Shown: positions 34,405 through 42,155 of the stretch, one piece after another | Layout: each line of letters opens with the position of its first letter | Position numbering within the stretch: the stretch's first letter is position 1 | Assembly: GCA_937923515.1 (NCBI GenBank) | Contig: CALDUF010000027.1 | Location: forward strand, 1-64,000 | From: an uncultured Flavobacteriaceae bacterium | Lineage (GTDB): Bacteria; Bacteroidota; Bacteroidia; Flavobacteriales; Flavobacteriaceae | Direction of reading: 5' to 3' | Length of the DNA: 64,000 nt | Notes under the pieces: model-generated | Told to the model about the DNA's origin: nothing | The model's input: only the letters and a program-made list of their open reading frames with translations | Databases searched by the model: none | Program-made: the position numbers and the translations under genes

Positions 34405-35352
34405 ATGGATACAGCACTCACGCAACTTTTACATATAAAATATCCCATTATACAAGCACCAATGTTTTTAGTGTCTAATGTTGCTATGGTTAAAGAGGCC
34501 ATGTATGGCGGTATAGCAGGTTGTATTCCAGCATTAAACTATAGAACTTTAGATGAACTAAGATTTGCGTTGCGAGAATTAAAAGCTGCAAAACCTAAAG
34601 GTGGTTCTTTTGGGTTTAATTTAATAGTAAACAAATCAAATGTAAAATATAAAGGGCAGTTAGAAGTTATTTGCGAAGAAGGTTGCGATTTTATCATAAC
34701 TTCTTTAGGAAGCCCTGAAGAAACTATTAATCAGGCACATAAAGCAGGTATTAAGGTGTTTTGTGATGTTACTGACTTGAGATTTGCCAAGAAAGTTGAA
34801 GCTTTGGGTGCAGATGCAATTATAGCGGTTAATAATAAAGCAGGCGGACATCGAGGTAATATAGCCCCAGAACAACTGATAGGTGATTTGAGTAAAAACT
34901 GTAAAATTCCTGTAATTTCTGCTGGCGGTGTAGGCTGTAAGGCAGATATTGACACCATGCTAGGTTATGGCGCACAGGGTGTTTCCGTTGGTAGTCCGTT
35001 TATCGCATCATTAGAAGCCGAGGTTACTAACGATTATAAACAAGCCTGTGTAGACTATGGGGCAGAAGATATTGTAATGACCGAGCGTATTTCAGGTACA
35101 CCATGTACTGTAATAAATACCCCTTACGTACAGAAAATAGGAACAAAATCTACATGGATAGAAAACCTGCTTAATAAAAATAGAACCTTAAAAAAATGGG
35201 TTAAAATGATTCGGTTTTCTATAGGCATGAATGCTACTAAAAACGCAGCCACAAAAGCAACGTACAAAACAGTTTGGGTTGCAGGTCCAAGTATAGAGCA
35301 TACCAAGGCTATTTTGCCAACACGTCTAATAATTAAGAAGTTAATTAGCTAA
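34405..35352 (+). CDS. Nitronate monooxygenase/2-nitropropane dioxygenase family flavoenzyme
   Basis: 315 aa from ATG 34405, which gives the normal MDTALTQLLHIKYPIIQAPMF start; the frame also contains an ATG at 34360 adding 15 residues, but it would lie before the putative promoter. FMN-dependent TIM barrel with NNKAGGHRG (His of the active site), PVISAGGVG and GAQGVSVGSPF. Oxidises propionate-3-nitronate or related compounds. The palindrome upstream suggests repressor control. True substrate unknown. Confidence 0.88.
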   Translation: MDTALTQLLHIKYPIIQAPMFLVSNVAMVKEAMYGGIAGCIPALNYRTLDELRFALRELKAAKPKGGSFGFNLIVNKSNVKYKGQLEVICEEGCDFIITSLGSPEETINQAHKAGIKVFCDVTDLRFAKKVEALGADAIIAVNNKAGGHRGNIAPEQLIGDLSKNCKIPVISAGGVGCKADIDTMLGYGAQGVSVGSPFIASLEAEVTNDYKQACVDYGAEDIVMTERISGTPCTVINTPYVQKIGTKSTWIENLLNKNRTLKKWVKMIRFSIGMNATKNAATKATYKTVWVAGPSIEHTKAILPTRLIIKKLIS

Positions 35353-35390
35353 ATAGAGGCATTTTATTAAGCCCCAAATTCTCAACAAAA

Positions 35391-35774
35391 CTAATCGATT
35401 TTAATCATTTTAAAAACCATATCGTTTGCTTGTATATGATTTTGCTTCATAATACAAGTGTAATTGCCCTTAGAAGTTTGTGATATTATAATTTCAAAAA
35501 CAGCACCAATTGCTTGTGTGTAAGCATCTTGAGATACCTTAGTGCAAGTAAGCGTAAACTCGCAGGCAGATTGCCAATGTACCGCGTTGTGAATCACTAA
35601 TCCAGTAGCATTATTAATTTCAATTTGCTCAGTAGCAGTTCGTGTAATTATCCAATCAGAATAGGCTACATTATCATATTTAAACGTACCAGTAACAAAA
35701 TCGGTACAGGATGTTTCTTGACTAAACATACTTAATGAATACAGCAAGAACATCATGAAAACAGTGGTTTTCAT
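35391..35774 (-). CDS. Small secreted protein, unknown
   Basis: 127 aa. Signal peptide 1-19 (KTTVFMMFLLYSLSMFSQ), then a beta-rich domain with four or so cysteines (C23, C70, C76 region, C105), such as CTDFVTGTFKYDNVAYSDWIITRT and FTLTCTKVSQDAY. It resembles a recurrent type of small flavobacterial periplasmic protein, but I cannot name the family. No operon partner. Confidence 0.72.
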   Translation of the reverse strand: MKTTVFMMFLLYSLSMFSQETSCTDFVTGTFKYDNVAYSDWIITRTATEQIEINNATGLVIHNAVHWQSACEFTLTCTKVSQDAYTQAIGAVFEIIISQTSKGNYTCIMKQNHIQANDMVFKMIKID

Positions 35775-36227
35775 AGCTTTAAGGGTGTTGGTTGGTGTTA
35801 TAAATATAAGAATATTATTATAAAGTAAGAAAGTTATTTCATAAAAGATGAATTTAATTACATTTTTAGTGTAATTTTTTTAATATTTATTGGGCGTTCC
35901 CCCGCTTATACACTTTAGGCGTTTAGTTTTTAAAATAGTTTGTAAGCGGGGTCGTGCTATCCGCTATATCTTTTGTTATTTCATCCTTGCGAAGGTAGTT
36001 TTCTATTACCATAATAGGTGCTTGAGCTAAAATCCTATTTACTTTGTATACAAAACAAAAGGATGCCGCTACTATCACTAACGCGGTCTAATGTGCTAAA
36101 AATTGTTTTTAAAATGTAGTGTAGTGTTTTCTTTGGAAAGGTAATTTATGAGCATTAATAGACCAAAATAATCTTAGTATCTAGCTTTAAAGTGAAGTTA
36201 TTATTTACTTTAAACTTAAAAAGCGCT
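35775..36227. other. 453-nt noncoding region containing the interspersed repeat
   Basis: Mostly the full repeat copy C (35892-36086). To its right a perfect inverted repeat TTTAAAGT/ACTTTAAA (36186-36193 with 36207-36214) lies just beyond the end of the photolyase gene and may end the long minus-strand unit. No gene is visible. Confidence 0.6.
35892..36086 (+). repeat. Interspersed three-arm repeat (copy C, full)
   Basis: Outer arms GCGTT (35894-35898) and AACGC (36080-36084) enclose arm 1, CCCCGCTT (35900-35907) with AAGCGGGG (35944-35951), and arm 2, CTTTTG (35970-35975) with CAAAAG (36056-36061). The ends read GGGCGTT and AACGCGG. The same design, with different loop sequences, occurs at 52561-52673. 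No open reading frame. Likely a structured RNA or a nonautonomous mobile element. Confidence 0.7.
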
Positions 36228-37532
36228 CTAATTCAAAGCACTTTTATACGTTTCTAAACAACGTTCGCGTGCCATTTTATGGTCTACAATAGGTTGCGGA
36301 TACGTTAATTCTTGAAAATCAGGAACCCAAGTTTTTATATAAGTTAAGTCCTTATCAAATTTTTGAATTTGGGTAGTAGGATTAAAAATTCTAAAATATG
36401 GCGCAGCATCAACGCCGCTACCAGCTACCCATTGCCAATTACCAATGTTACTAGCCATGTCGTAGTCGTGTAATTTTTCAGCAAAATAGGCTTCGCCCCA
36501 ACGCCAATCAATAAGTAAATGTTTACATAAAAAACTCCCCACAAGCATACGCACTCTATTATGCATAAAACCAGTTTCGTTTAGTTGTCTCATGCCAGCA
36601 TCTACAAAAGGATACCCTGTTTTACCTTCGCACCAAGCCTTAAATTCCGTTTCGTTATTACGCCACTTAATCCTGTCGTATTTAGATTTAAAACTGTCTT
36701 TAGCCGTATGCGGAAAATGCCATAGTATTTGCATAAAAAATTCGCGCCAAATAAGTTCTTGCCAAAATATTTCGTTTTTTTCTGCAATAGCTTTTTTTAC
36801 CATTTTGCGAACGCTTGCCGTACCAAATCGTAAATGTGGCCCTAATCTAGATGTAGCATCTTTAGCAGGAAAGTTACGTGTATCTTCATAATCTTGTATA
36901 AGTTTTGGCGTAACTGTGTAGGGTGTAATATTTTGGTGTGATGTTTTAAAACCTATATCAGATAAACTTAAATTCGGTAATCGTGTATGTTCTACCAAAT
37001 TGTCCATATAAGCGTTGGTGTAAAAAATTTCTAAATTATAAGATTTAAATTTTTCTTTCCAAGTTTTCATGTATGGCGTGTATACTACATAAGGGGTGCC
37101 ATCTGCTTTTACAACCTCGTCTTTTTCAAATATAACTTGGTCTTTATATGTTTTAAAATCAATATTATGCGTCTCTAAAAATGAAGCAATAGCTTCGTCG
37201 CGTTCTTTAGCATAAGGCTCATAATCGTGATTGGTGTATACCGTTTCAATATCATACGCTTCTACCAAAGTTTTATAAATATCTATAGGTTTACCGTGAT
37301 AAATGGCAATACTACTGTTATGTTCCTTTTGTAAAACCTCGCGCATATCTTGGAGTGTTTTATGTATAAATGCAACTCTTGCATCATCTTTAGGCAGTTT
37401 ATCCAGTATATCAGTATCAAAAATAAATATAGGCAATACAGTATTTTTTCCTTTTAAGGCTTCGTAAAAACCTAGATTGTCATCTAGTCTTAAATCACGA
37501 CGAAACCAAAATATATTCAGGGGTTGTTTCAT
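36228..37532 (-). CDS. phr: Deoxyribodipyrimidine (CPD) photolyase, class I-like
   Basis: Repairs UV-induced cyclobutane pyrimidine dimers using blue light. 434 aa: an N-terminal alpha/beta antenna domain (NIFWFRRDLRLDDN, 5-18) and a C-terminal FAD domain with WRWGEAYFAEKLHDYDMASNIGNWQWVAGSG(V)DAAPYFRIFNP, a strong signature. ATG start. It is the last gene of a long minus-strand run of photolyase and redox genes (to 50610). Could also be a cryptochrome in function; repair is the family default. Confidence 0.93.
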   Translation of the reverse strand: MKQPLNIFWFRRDLRLDDNLGFYEALKGKNTVLPIFIFDTDILDKLPKDDARVAFIHKTLQDMREVLQKEHNSSIAIYHGKPIDIYKTLVEAYDIETVYTNHDYEPYAKERDEAIASFLETHNIDFKTYKDQVIFEKDEVVKADGTPYVVYTPYMKTWKEKFKSYNLEIFYTNAYMDNLVEHTRLPNLSLSDIGFKTSHQNITPYTVTPKLIQDYEDTRNFPAKDATSRLGPHLRFGTASVRKMVKKAIAEKNEIFWQELIWREFFMQILWHFPHTAKDSFKSKYDRIKWRNNETEFKAWCEGKTGYPFVDAGMRQLNETGFMHNRVRMLVGSFLCKHLLIDWRWGEAYFAEKLHDYDMASNIGNWQWVAGSGVDAAPYFRIFNPTTQIQKFDKDLTYIKTWVPDFQELTYPQPIVDHKMARERCLETYKSALN

Positions 37533-37582
37533 GGGTATTCCTGCGTTTTAGTGGTGCTTAAATTTACAAACTGTTTAAAAAT

Positions 37583-38044
37583 CTAGTAAGTTCCAAAAAG
37601 TTCTTCTAACTTTTTAGTTCTGTAACTAAATATTTCTTCAAGTTTTGGTTTTACTAAAATAGGATGCGCAAGTTGCCCAAGTATACCTAGAGGAATTTTG
37701 TAATCTATAATATCTTCCATTTCTACACCACCATCAATTTCTTTGATAAAATGTTTATGATGCCATAATGCGTAAGGCCCAAAGCGTTGTTCATCTACAA
37801 AATAGTGCTTGTCAGTTACATGTGTAATTTCAGTGACCCATTTGGTTTTAATACCCAAAACGGGCGTTACAATATATTGAATAATTTGTCCAGCAAACAT
37901 CGGTCTGTCTGCACCAGATAAAATATTAAAACCCATATAATCAGGCGTTATGGTTTTTAAATTTTTTGGATCAGATAAGAAATCCCAAGCTTTATCAACA
38001 GTTATGGGTAAATTCTGTTTTTTGTGCAGTCTATAAATTTTCAT
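37583..38044 (-). CDS. SRPBCC family protein
   Basis: 153 aa, a START-like (Bet v 1) fold: KIYRLHKKQNLPITVDKAWDFLSDPKNLKTITPDYMGF at the start is the canonical opening, and EMEDIIDYKIPLGILGQLAHPILVKPKLEEIFSYR the long C-terminal helix. These proteins bind hydrophobic ligands. It occurs often beside photolyase genes in marine bacteria. It lies 50 nt upstream of the photolyase and 2 nt after TspO. Ligand unknown. Confidence 0.9.
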   Translation of the reverse strand: MKIYRLHKKQNLPITVDKAWDFLSDPKNLKTITPDYMGFNILSGADRPMFAGQIIQYIVTPVLGIKTKWVTEITHVTDKHYFVDEQRFGPYALWHHKHFIKEIDGGVEMEDIIDYKIPLGILGQLAHPILVKPKLEEIFSYRTKKLEELFGTY

Positions 38045-38046
38045 AT

Positions 38047-38508
38047 TTAGTTATTCAATAAAATATAACCATTAAGTGAAGTTGCTATACACAACCAAAT
38101 TAAATAGGGTAAAATTAGTATAGTTTTTAATTTTAGATTGTTATTATACTTAAATGTAAAAACACCTACCACAAATGTTAGTAGCGTAATTATAGTAAAA
38201 CCTAAACCAATGTAATGCAAATTAAAAAAGCAGTAATTCCAGATAACGTTTAGTATAAATTGGATACTAAAGAGTAGTATAACATCTAGTTTTGGTAATA
38301 ACCTGTACAAATAAGCCATGTACACAGAAAAACAAAGCATTATAGTAAACCATGCAGCACCAAATACCCATCCAGGAGGCGTCCACGGTGCTTTATTCAA
38401 ATTTAAATACCAATCTGTTCTTGGGCCATCGGCCATTAATAAATTTCCAATTGCTAGCGCACCAAAATTTACTACAAGAAAAAAAATGACAAGTTTAAAT
38501 AATTTCAT
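38047..38508 (-). CDS. tspO: TspO/MBR family membrane protein
   Basis: 153 aa with five membrane helices. Family signature GPRTDWYLNLNKAPWTPPGWVFGAAWF (residues 28-54) is clear, with the later NVIWNYCFFNLHYIGLGF. TspO binds or transports porphyrins and is linked to photo-oxidative stress in Rhodobacter. Its start overlaps the end of the frameshifted small gene (to 38495) by 14 nt, and its stop is 2 nt from the SRPBCC gene start, so they form one operon within the photolyase region. Confidence 0.94.
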   Translation of the reverse strand: MKLFKLVIFFLVVNFGALAIGNLLMADGPRTDWYLNLNKAPWTPPGWVFGAAWFTIMLCFSVYMAYLYRLLPKLDVILLFSIQFILNVIWNYCFFNLHYIGLGFTIITLLTFVVGVFTFKYNNNLKLKTILILPYLIWLCIATSLNGYILLNN

Positions 38509-38670
38509 GCGTCATGCTATTGAGTTGTTTTGCAATTTCTTGGGCTTCATCATACTTTTTATCGCTCGCTAATTTATTTTTAGATGAGAGTTCGTGCCAC
38601 TCCTGCATTAACTTTTTAAATTTTTCCTCTAATTTTGTTTTTTTGTTTTTCTGATAAATAAATTAAACAT
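38495..38670 (-). CDS. Lacal_2735-family small protein, split by a -1 frameshift
   Basis: The ATG at 38670 opens MFNLFIRKTKK and ends at TAG (38631-38629). Reading the A AAA AAA heptamer (38644-38638) with a -1 shift joins it to KLEEKFKKLMQEWHELSS...DKKYDEAQEIAKQLNS, ending at 38495. The joined product of about 58 aa looks like the Lacal_2735 family of small flavobacterial proteins: a short hydrophobic-basic N-terminus, then a coiled coil. The heptamer is in the correct frame for a slippery site. Alternatives are an assembly error or a recent indel mutation. It sits 8 nt after the glutathione peroxidase stop and overlaps tspO by 14 nt. Confidence 0.65.
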
Positions 38671-38678
38671 AAGTTTAC

Positions 38679-39215
38679 TTATTTAAGATGTTTCGTGATT
38701 TTTGAACTGAGCGGACTGGTTGAAGAAAAATAATAATCAATCAAATAACCGTTGGTATCCACTAAGTATTTTTGAAAATTCCATTTTACAGAAGAGTCCT
38801 TTTTACCATTATTTATCTTTTGGGTCAACCAACTATATAAAGGATGTTGTTGTTTCCCTTTAACATCAATCTTTTCAGTAATTAAAAAACTTACACCGTA
38901 GTTAACTTCACAAAAGGTTTCAATAGTATTAGAATCTCCGGGCTCTTGTCCTCCAAATTGATTACAAGGCACTCCTATAATTTTAATCTTATCTCCAAAC
39001 TGTTCATATAATTCTTGTAATGATTTGTATTGTGGTGTAAATCCGCATTTGGAAGCAACATTTACAAACAGTATATGTTTTCCTTTGAATTCTGATAAAT
39101 TTATGGGCTTGCCTTGTAAAGAATTAATTTGAATGTCATAAATTGAATTTATATCCAATTTCTTTTTAGAACTACCCGAATTTATGGTGGCTATAAATGC
39201 CTTTAAAGGATTCAT
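38679..39215 (-). CDS. Glutathione peroxidase family thiol peroxidase
   Basis: 178 aa. The catalytic Cys is C57 in NVASKCGFTPQYKSLQELY, with PCNQFGGQEPG (Gln) and KWNFQKYLVD (Trp, Asn) completing the catalytic tetrad. Cys in place of Sec means it probably uses thioredoxin. The first about 20 residues are not part of the family core; the start is uncertain. It lies between an SDR gene (4 nt upstream) and the frameshifted small gene in the photolyase region. Confidence 0.93.
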   Translation of the reverse strand: MNPLKAFIATINSGSSKKKLDINSIYDIQINSLQGKPINLSEFKGKHILFVNVASKCGFTPQYKSLQELYEQFGDKIKIIGVPCNQFGGQEPGDSNTIETFCEVNYGVSFLITEKIDVKGKQQHPLYSWLTQKINNGKKDSSVKWNFQKYLVDTNGYLIDYYFSSTSPLSSKITKHLK

Positions 39216-39219
39216 AAAT

Positions 39220-39903
39220 CTAAATTTTAAAACTTACAATACCACAATCCATTTCATATACTTGTCCTGATAGTGACGCCGCATTATCAGACAGTAAAAA
39301 CTCTGCCATTGCTGCTACCTCTTCAGGTGATAAGAATTTTTTTAGAGGATGACGTTCCGTAATGTTTTCAATCATTTTGTCATTACGCAGTAGTTTAGAT
39401 GCTAACTCAGTATTGGTAACTGTTGGTGCAATAGCGTTTATACGTAATGTAGGCGCTAATTCCGCTCCTAAAGACTTCACTAAGCCTTCAACACCAGATT
39501 TAGCAACGGCTACACTGGCATGAAACGGCATACCTAATTTTGCAGCCACAGTACTAAACAATACTATGGAAGGTTTATCTCCTTGCTTTAAAATTGATAA
39601 GTATTTTTGGATAACCTTTACCGCACCAAGTACGTTAATTTCAAAATCATTTTTAAAATCGTCTATACTTAATCTCGATATAGGTTTTAAATTGATGCTT
39701 CCAGGACAATATACAAGCCCATCAGCCTGTTCAATTTCAGGAAGTTCATCTTTAGTTACATCGCAATCGTAGTGAGTTAAATTTTCGTGCGATATATCGG
39801 GTGTGCTTCTGCTTATATTAATTACTTTGCAGTATTCCAGTAATTTAGTAACAATGGCTTTACCAATGCCCTTACTACCTCCAACTATTAGTATTGTTTT
39901 CAT
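39220..39903 (-). CDS. Short-chain dehydrogenase/reductase
   Basis: 227 aa. The cofactor loop is GGSKGIGKAI (8-17); the catalytic Ser is in VLFSTVAAKLGMPFHASVAVAKSG, where the usual Tyr of YxxxK is replaced by HASVAVAK, so the YxxxK Tyr appears to be missing. This may mean a non-catalytic or atypical SDR. NAD(P)-binding is still likely. In an operon with the glutathione peroxidase (4 nt). Substrate unknown. Confidence 0.85.
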   Translation of the reverse strand: MKTILIVGGSKGIGKAIVTKLLEYCKVINISRSTPDISHENLTHYDCDVTKDELPEIEQADGLVYCPGSINLKPISRLSIDDFKNDFEINVLGAVKVIQKYLSILKQGDKPSIVLFSTVAAKLGMPFHASVAVAKSGVEGLVKSLGAELAPTLRINAIAPTVTNTELASKLLRNDKMIENITERHPLKKFLSPEEVAAMAEFLLSDNAASLSGQVYEMDCGIVSFKI

Positions 39904-39926
39904 AGGTTTCAGGGCATTTTGTTAAC

Positions 39927-40142
39927 TTACGGCCTGCCCTTTAGCCGTTTTTCTATTTTTTGTTTTATTACAGTTAAACGCTTCATCAAATCCATAATTT
40001 CAGGATCTTTTTCTACTTTGTAGATGTCGTTTAAACTTAATATTAAACTCTTTACTTCTCTAGACGATTCAATACGCTCACTCGTTGTCTTAAACGTGTG
40101 TCTTCTTTGTTCGAATTCCAGAGCTTTGTCAATAATCTCCAT
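39927..40142 (-). CDS. Small coiled-coil protein, paralog of 40292
   Basis: 71 aa, basic and almost entirely helical: ALEFEQRRHTFKTTSERIESSREVKSLI through IMDLMKRLTVIKQKIEKRLKGRP. About 60 percent identical by eye to the 76-aa product of the gene at 40292. Tandem copy near folE. I do not recognise a named family. It lies 23 nt from the SDR gene. A coiled-coil regulatory or binding role is possible; no motif shows one. Confidence 0.8.
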   Translation of the reverse strand: MEIIDKALEFEQRRHTFKTTSERIESSREVKSLILSLNDIYKVEKDPEIMDLMKRLTVIKQKIEKRLKGRP

Positions 40143-40165
40143 AATTTTTTAACCTTACTATAATT

Positions 40166-40200
40166 TTTTTGTAAAATGCCGACTTATCGGACATTTTCGC
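40166..40200 (-). promoter_or_regulatory. Hairpin between the twin coiled-coil genes
   Basis: The inner arms CCGA and TCGG enclose loop CTTA, and outer arms AAAATG and CATTTT extend it to 10 bp with one bulged base (about 40175-40199). It lies in the leader of the 39927 gene and after the end of the 40292 gene, so it may attenuate or insulate the two. A T-run is weak. Confidence 0.45.
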
Positions 40201-40291
40201 AATATAGTAAAATATAGAAGATTACTTGATTTTCTAGAGATTTATTAGATAAAATTTAATATTTAGGCGTTTTAGCCTTTTATTTTTTTAG

Positions 40292-40522
40292 TTATGCTGT
40301 TAAAGGTGCGCCTTTTAATCGCTTTTCTACTTTGCGTTTAATAACAGTTAAACGTTTCATGATGTCCATAATTTTTTCATCTTTTTTCTCTTTGTAGATC
40401 TGATTTAAATCTAATATCAAAGATTTAGCTTCTCTAGATATCTTTACACGATCACTCGTTGATAATGATCTCATTTTTCTTTGTTCAAATTCTAATGCTC
40501 TGTTAATTAATTCTAATTCCAT
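40292..40522 (-). CDS. Small coiled-coil protein, paralog of 39927
   Basis: 76 aa: MELELINRALEFEQRKMRSL start, with SREAKSLILDLNQIYKEKKDEKIMDIMKRLTVIKRKVEKRLKG. Strongly basic and helical. The twin at 39927 shares ALEFEQR, SRE-KSLIL-LN-IYK, KD--IMD-MKRLTVIK and EKRLKG. It starts 4 nt after the stop of folE, so it is co-transcribed with it. No family name can be supported. Confidence 0.82.
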   Translation of the reverse strand: MELELINRALEFEQRKMRSLSTSDRVKISREAKSLILDLNQIYKEKKDEKIMDIMKRLTVIKRKVEKRLKGAPLTA

Positions 40523-40526
40523 AATA

Positions 40527-41222
40527 TTAGTTATTTAAATAATTTTGTAATTCCGTGATTTTTTCTGATGTGTTAAACTGTCCGCCATAATAAGCAGTAA
40601 CAGTAGAAGATGTATCATCTTTGATGCCTCTAGAGGATACACACAAATGTTTTGCATCTATAATAACAGCCACGTCCTCAGTATCTAAGATTGTTTTTAA
40701 TTCGTTTGCGATTTGATTTGTTAAACGCTCCTGAACTTGCGGACGTTTTGCATAATACTGCACTATTCTGTTTAGCTTAGAAAGTCCAATAACTTTACCA
40801 GAAGAAATATATGCAACATGCGCTTTCCCTATAATTGGCACAAAGTGATGTTCGCAATTAGAGTAAAATGTGATGTTTTTTTCTACAAGCATTTGGTTGT
40901 ATTGGTACTTGTTGTCAAACAATGCTACTTTAGGTTTATTTGCAGGATTTAATCCAGAAAATATTTCATCTATATACATTTTCGCAACACGTTTAGGTGT
41001 ACCTTGTAGAGAATCATCTGTGAGGTCTAAACCCATTACGTCCATAATTTCTTCAAACAGAATGGCAATACGCTCTTTTTTCTCGGCATCAGTAAGTTTA
41101 AACGCATCGGCTTTCATTGGTGTTTCTAGACCCGTGTATAAATGGTCGTCACCAATATCTTCGGTTGAAAATCCATTAAGTTTGTGCCCGTTAGTTTTTG
41201 TTTTTAATTTTTCTAATTGCAT
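40527..41222 (-). CDS. folE: GTP cyclohydrolase I
   Basis: Converts GTP to dihydroneopterin triphosphate, first step of folate and pterin synthesis. 231 aa. The zinc site is visible: C and H in YSNCEHHFVPIIGKAHVAYI and C in DAKHLCVSSRGIKD. RPQVQERLTNQIANEL is also conserved. The N-terminal about 50 residues are less conserved. Pterins matter here since photolyases use methenyltetrahydrofolate as antenna, and folE lies among four photolyase genes; a supply role is inferred. Confidence 0.97.
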   Translation of the reverse strand: MQLEKLKTKTNGHKLNGFSTEDIGDDHLYTGLETPMKADAFKLTDAEKKERIAILFEEIMDVMGLDLTDDSLQGTPKRVAKMYIDEIFSGLNPANKPKVALFDNKYQYNQMLVEKNITFYSNCEHHFVPIIGKAHVAYISSGKVIGLSKLNRIVQYYAKRPQVQERLTNQIANELKTILDTEDVAVIIDAKHLCVSSRGIKDDTSSTVTAYYGGQFNTSEKITELQNYLNN

Positions 41223-41335
41223 GTCATCTTTTTTGTGTGCTGTCTCAAATTTAGAACTCTAATTTTCAAATAATTGTAAATTTCACATTCAACTTTAACT
41301 CAAAAATTTAAATTCGTCTATTTAATCAAAGCACG

Positions 41336-41608
41336 TTAACGTTTCGATATTTTATTGTGCGTAATTTGTTTTTGTCTGCTACATTTAAAGCGACCTTTAT
41401 CAAATACTCTTAATTTTTCATGTTTAGTGGAGCGCCCTTGTACGCGTTTGCGCCACATTTTGAAACTACTTGGTTTCATTTCCTTTCGCATCAACTCTAT
41501 AACATCTTGCTCTTTTAAACCAAATTGAAAGTGTATAGCCTCAAATGTTGTGCGGTCTTCCCAGGCCATTTCTATAATTCTATCTATGTCTTCGGTAGAT
41601 AATGTCAT
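41336..41608 (-). CDS. TIGR03643 family protein
   Basis: 90 aa with an N-terminal helix-turn-helix-like region (STEDIDRIIEMAWEDRTTFEAIHFQFGLKEQDVIELMRKEMKPSSFKMWRKRVQGRSTKHEKL), which I recognise as TIGR03643 (DUF2805). This small family is typically next to photolyase or cryptochrome genes. It overlaps the 41605 gene by 4 nt. A DNA- or partner-binding role in light response is suggested only by context. Confidence 0.9.
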   Translation of the reverse strand: MTLSTEDIDRIIEMAWEDRTTFEAIHFQFGLKEQDVIELMRKEMKPSSFKMWRKRVQGRSTKHEKLRVFDKGRFKCSRQKQITHNKISKR

Positions 41609-42033
41609 AAACCTTGAAAGTTGTATTGTTCGTCGTATTTTATCTTTTCATCTAACATCTTCGTGAAAAACCGCTTATTCTCTTTAAATGTTTTGGTGTT
41701 TTTAAATTGAATAAATTTTCCTTGTGCATGTATGCTCGCGCCGTTAGTTTTATACATTACTAGTTGATAATAGGGGATTGCCCAAGTAAAATTTTGCAAG
41801 CCCTTATTAATAAATACTAAAATACCTTTAGTACGTAGTTCTATATTGGCATAGTTGATGTCTGCAACGGTATTCATGTAAGTGCTTAAATTAGGACTTA
41901 CATTTCCAATAATCATTCGTTTAGAACCAACACCTTTCATTTTTAATGATTCTAAAAGTGTGAAAGATCTACCAACCAAATCTGTTAGCATTTGTTTGTG
42001 GTCTCTATCAAAATGTGTTGTATTTAATACCAT
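41605..42033 (-). CDS. Unknown protein at head of the second photolyase-region operon
   Basis: 142 aa, soluble, no signal peptide. Mixed alpha/beta: DRDHKQMLTDLVGRSFTLLESLKMKGVGSKRMIIGNVSP, then LSTYMNTVADINYANIELRTKGILVFINKGLQNFTWAIPYYQLVMYKTNG. No cysteine or metal motif. It is the first gene after the shared promoter at 42051 and overlaps the TIGR03643 gene by 4 nt. No family name; PH-like or lipid-binding shape is possible but unsupported. Confidence 0.78.
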   Translation of the reverse strand: MVLNTTHFDRDHKQMLTDLVGRSFTLLESLKMKGVGSKRMIIGNVSPNLSTYMNTVADINYANIELRTKGILVFINKGLQNFTWAIPYYQLVMYKTNGASIHAQGKFIQFKNTKTFKENKRFFTKMLDEKIKYDEQYNFQGL

Positions 42034-42050
42034 TTTATCAACTTATACTT

Positions 42051-42096
42051 CAAATATACAAAATGTTTAACCTTTTTTAAAATAAGTTGAACAAAA
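42051..42096 (-). promoter_or_regulatory. Shared promoter/operator, copy 1 (upstream of 41605-42033)
   Basis: The minus-strand -7 box TATATTTG (42058-42051) lies 17 nt before the ATG. Upstream comes a block nearly the same as at 50628-50673: ATACAAAATGTTTAA (42056-42070), TTAAAATAAGTT (42077-42088) and AACAAAA (42090-42096), at identical spacings. About 35 of 41 positions match. TGTTTAA (42064-42070) and TTGAACA (42087-42093) form an inverted repeat with a 16-nt spacer, one mismatch. No -33 TTTG is seen at the usual distance, so an activator may be needed. Confidence 0.7.
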
Positions 42097-42155
42097 AATA
42101 TAATATCACTATAAGTGAAGCCTATTGAAATGTGTAATTAATTGAATTTCAATAT

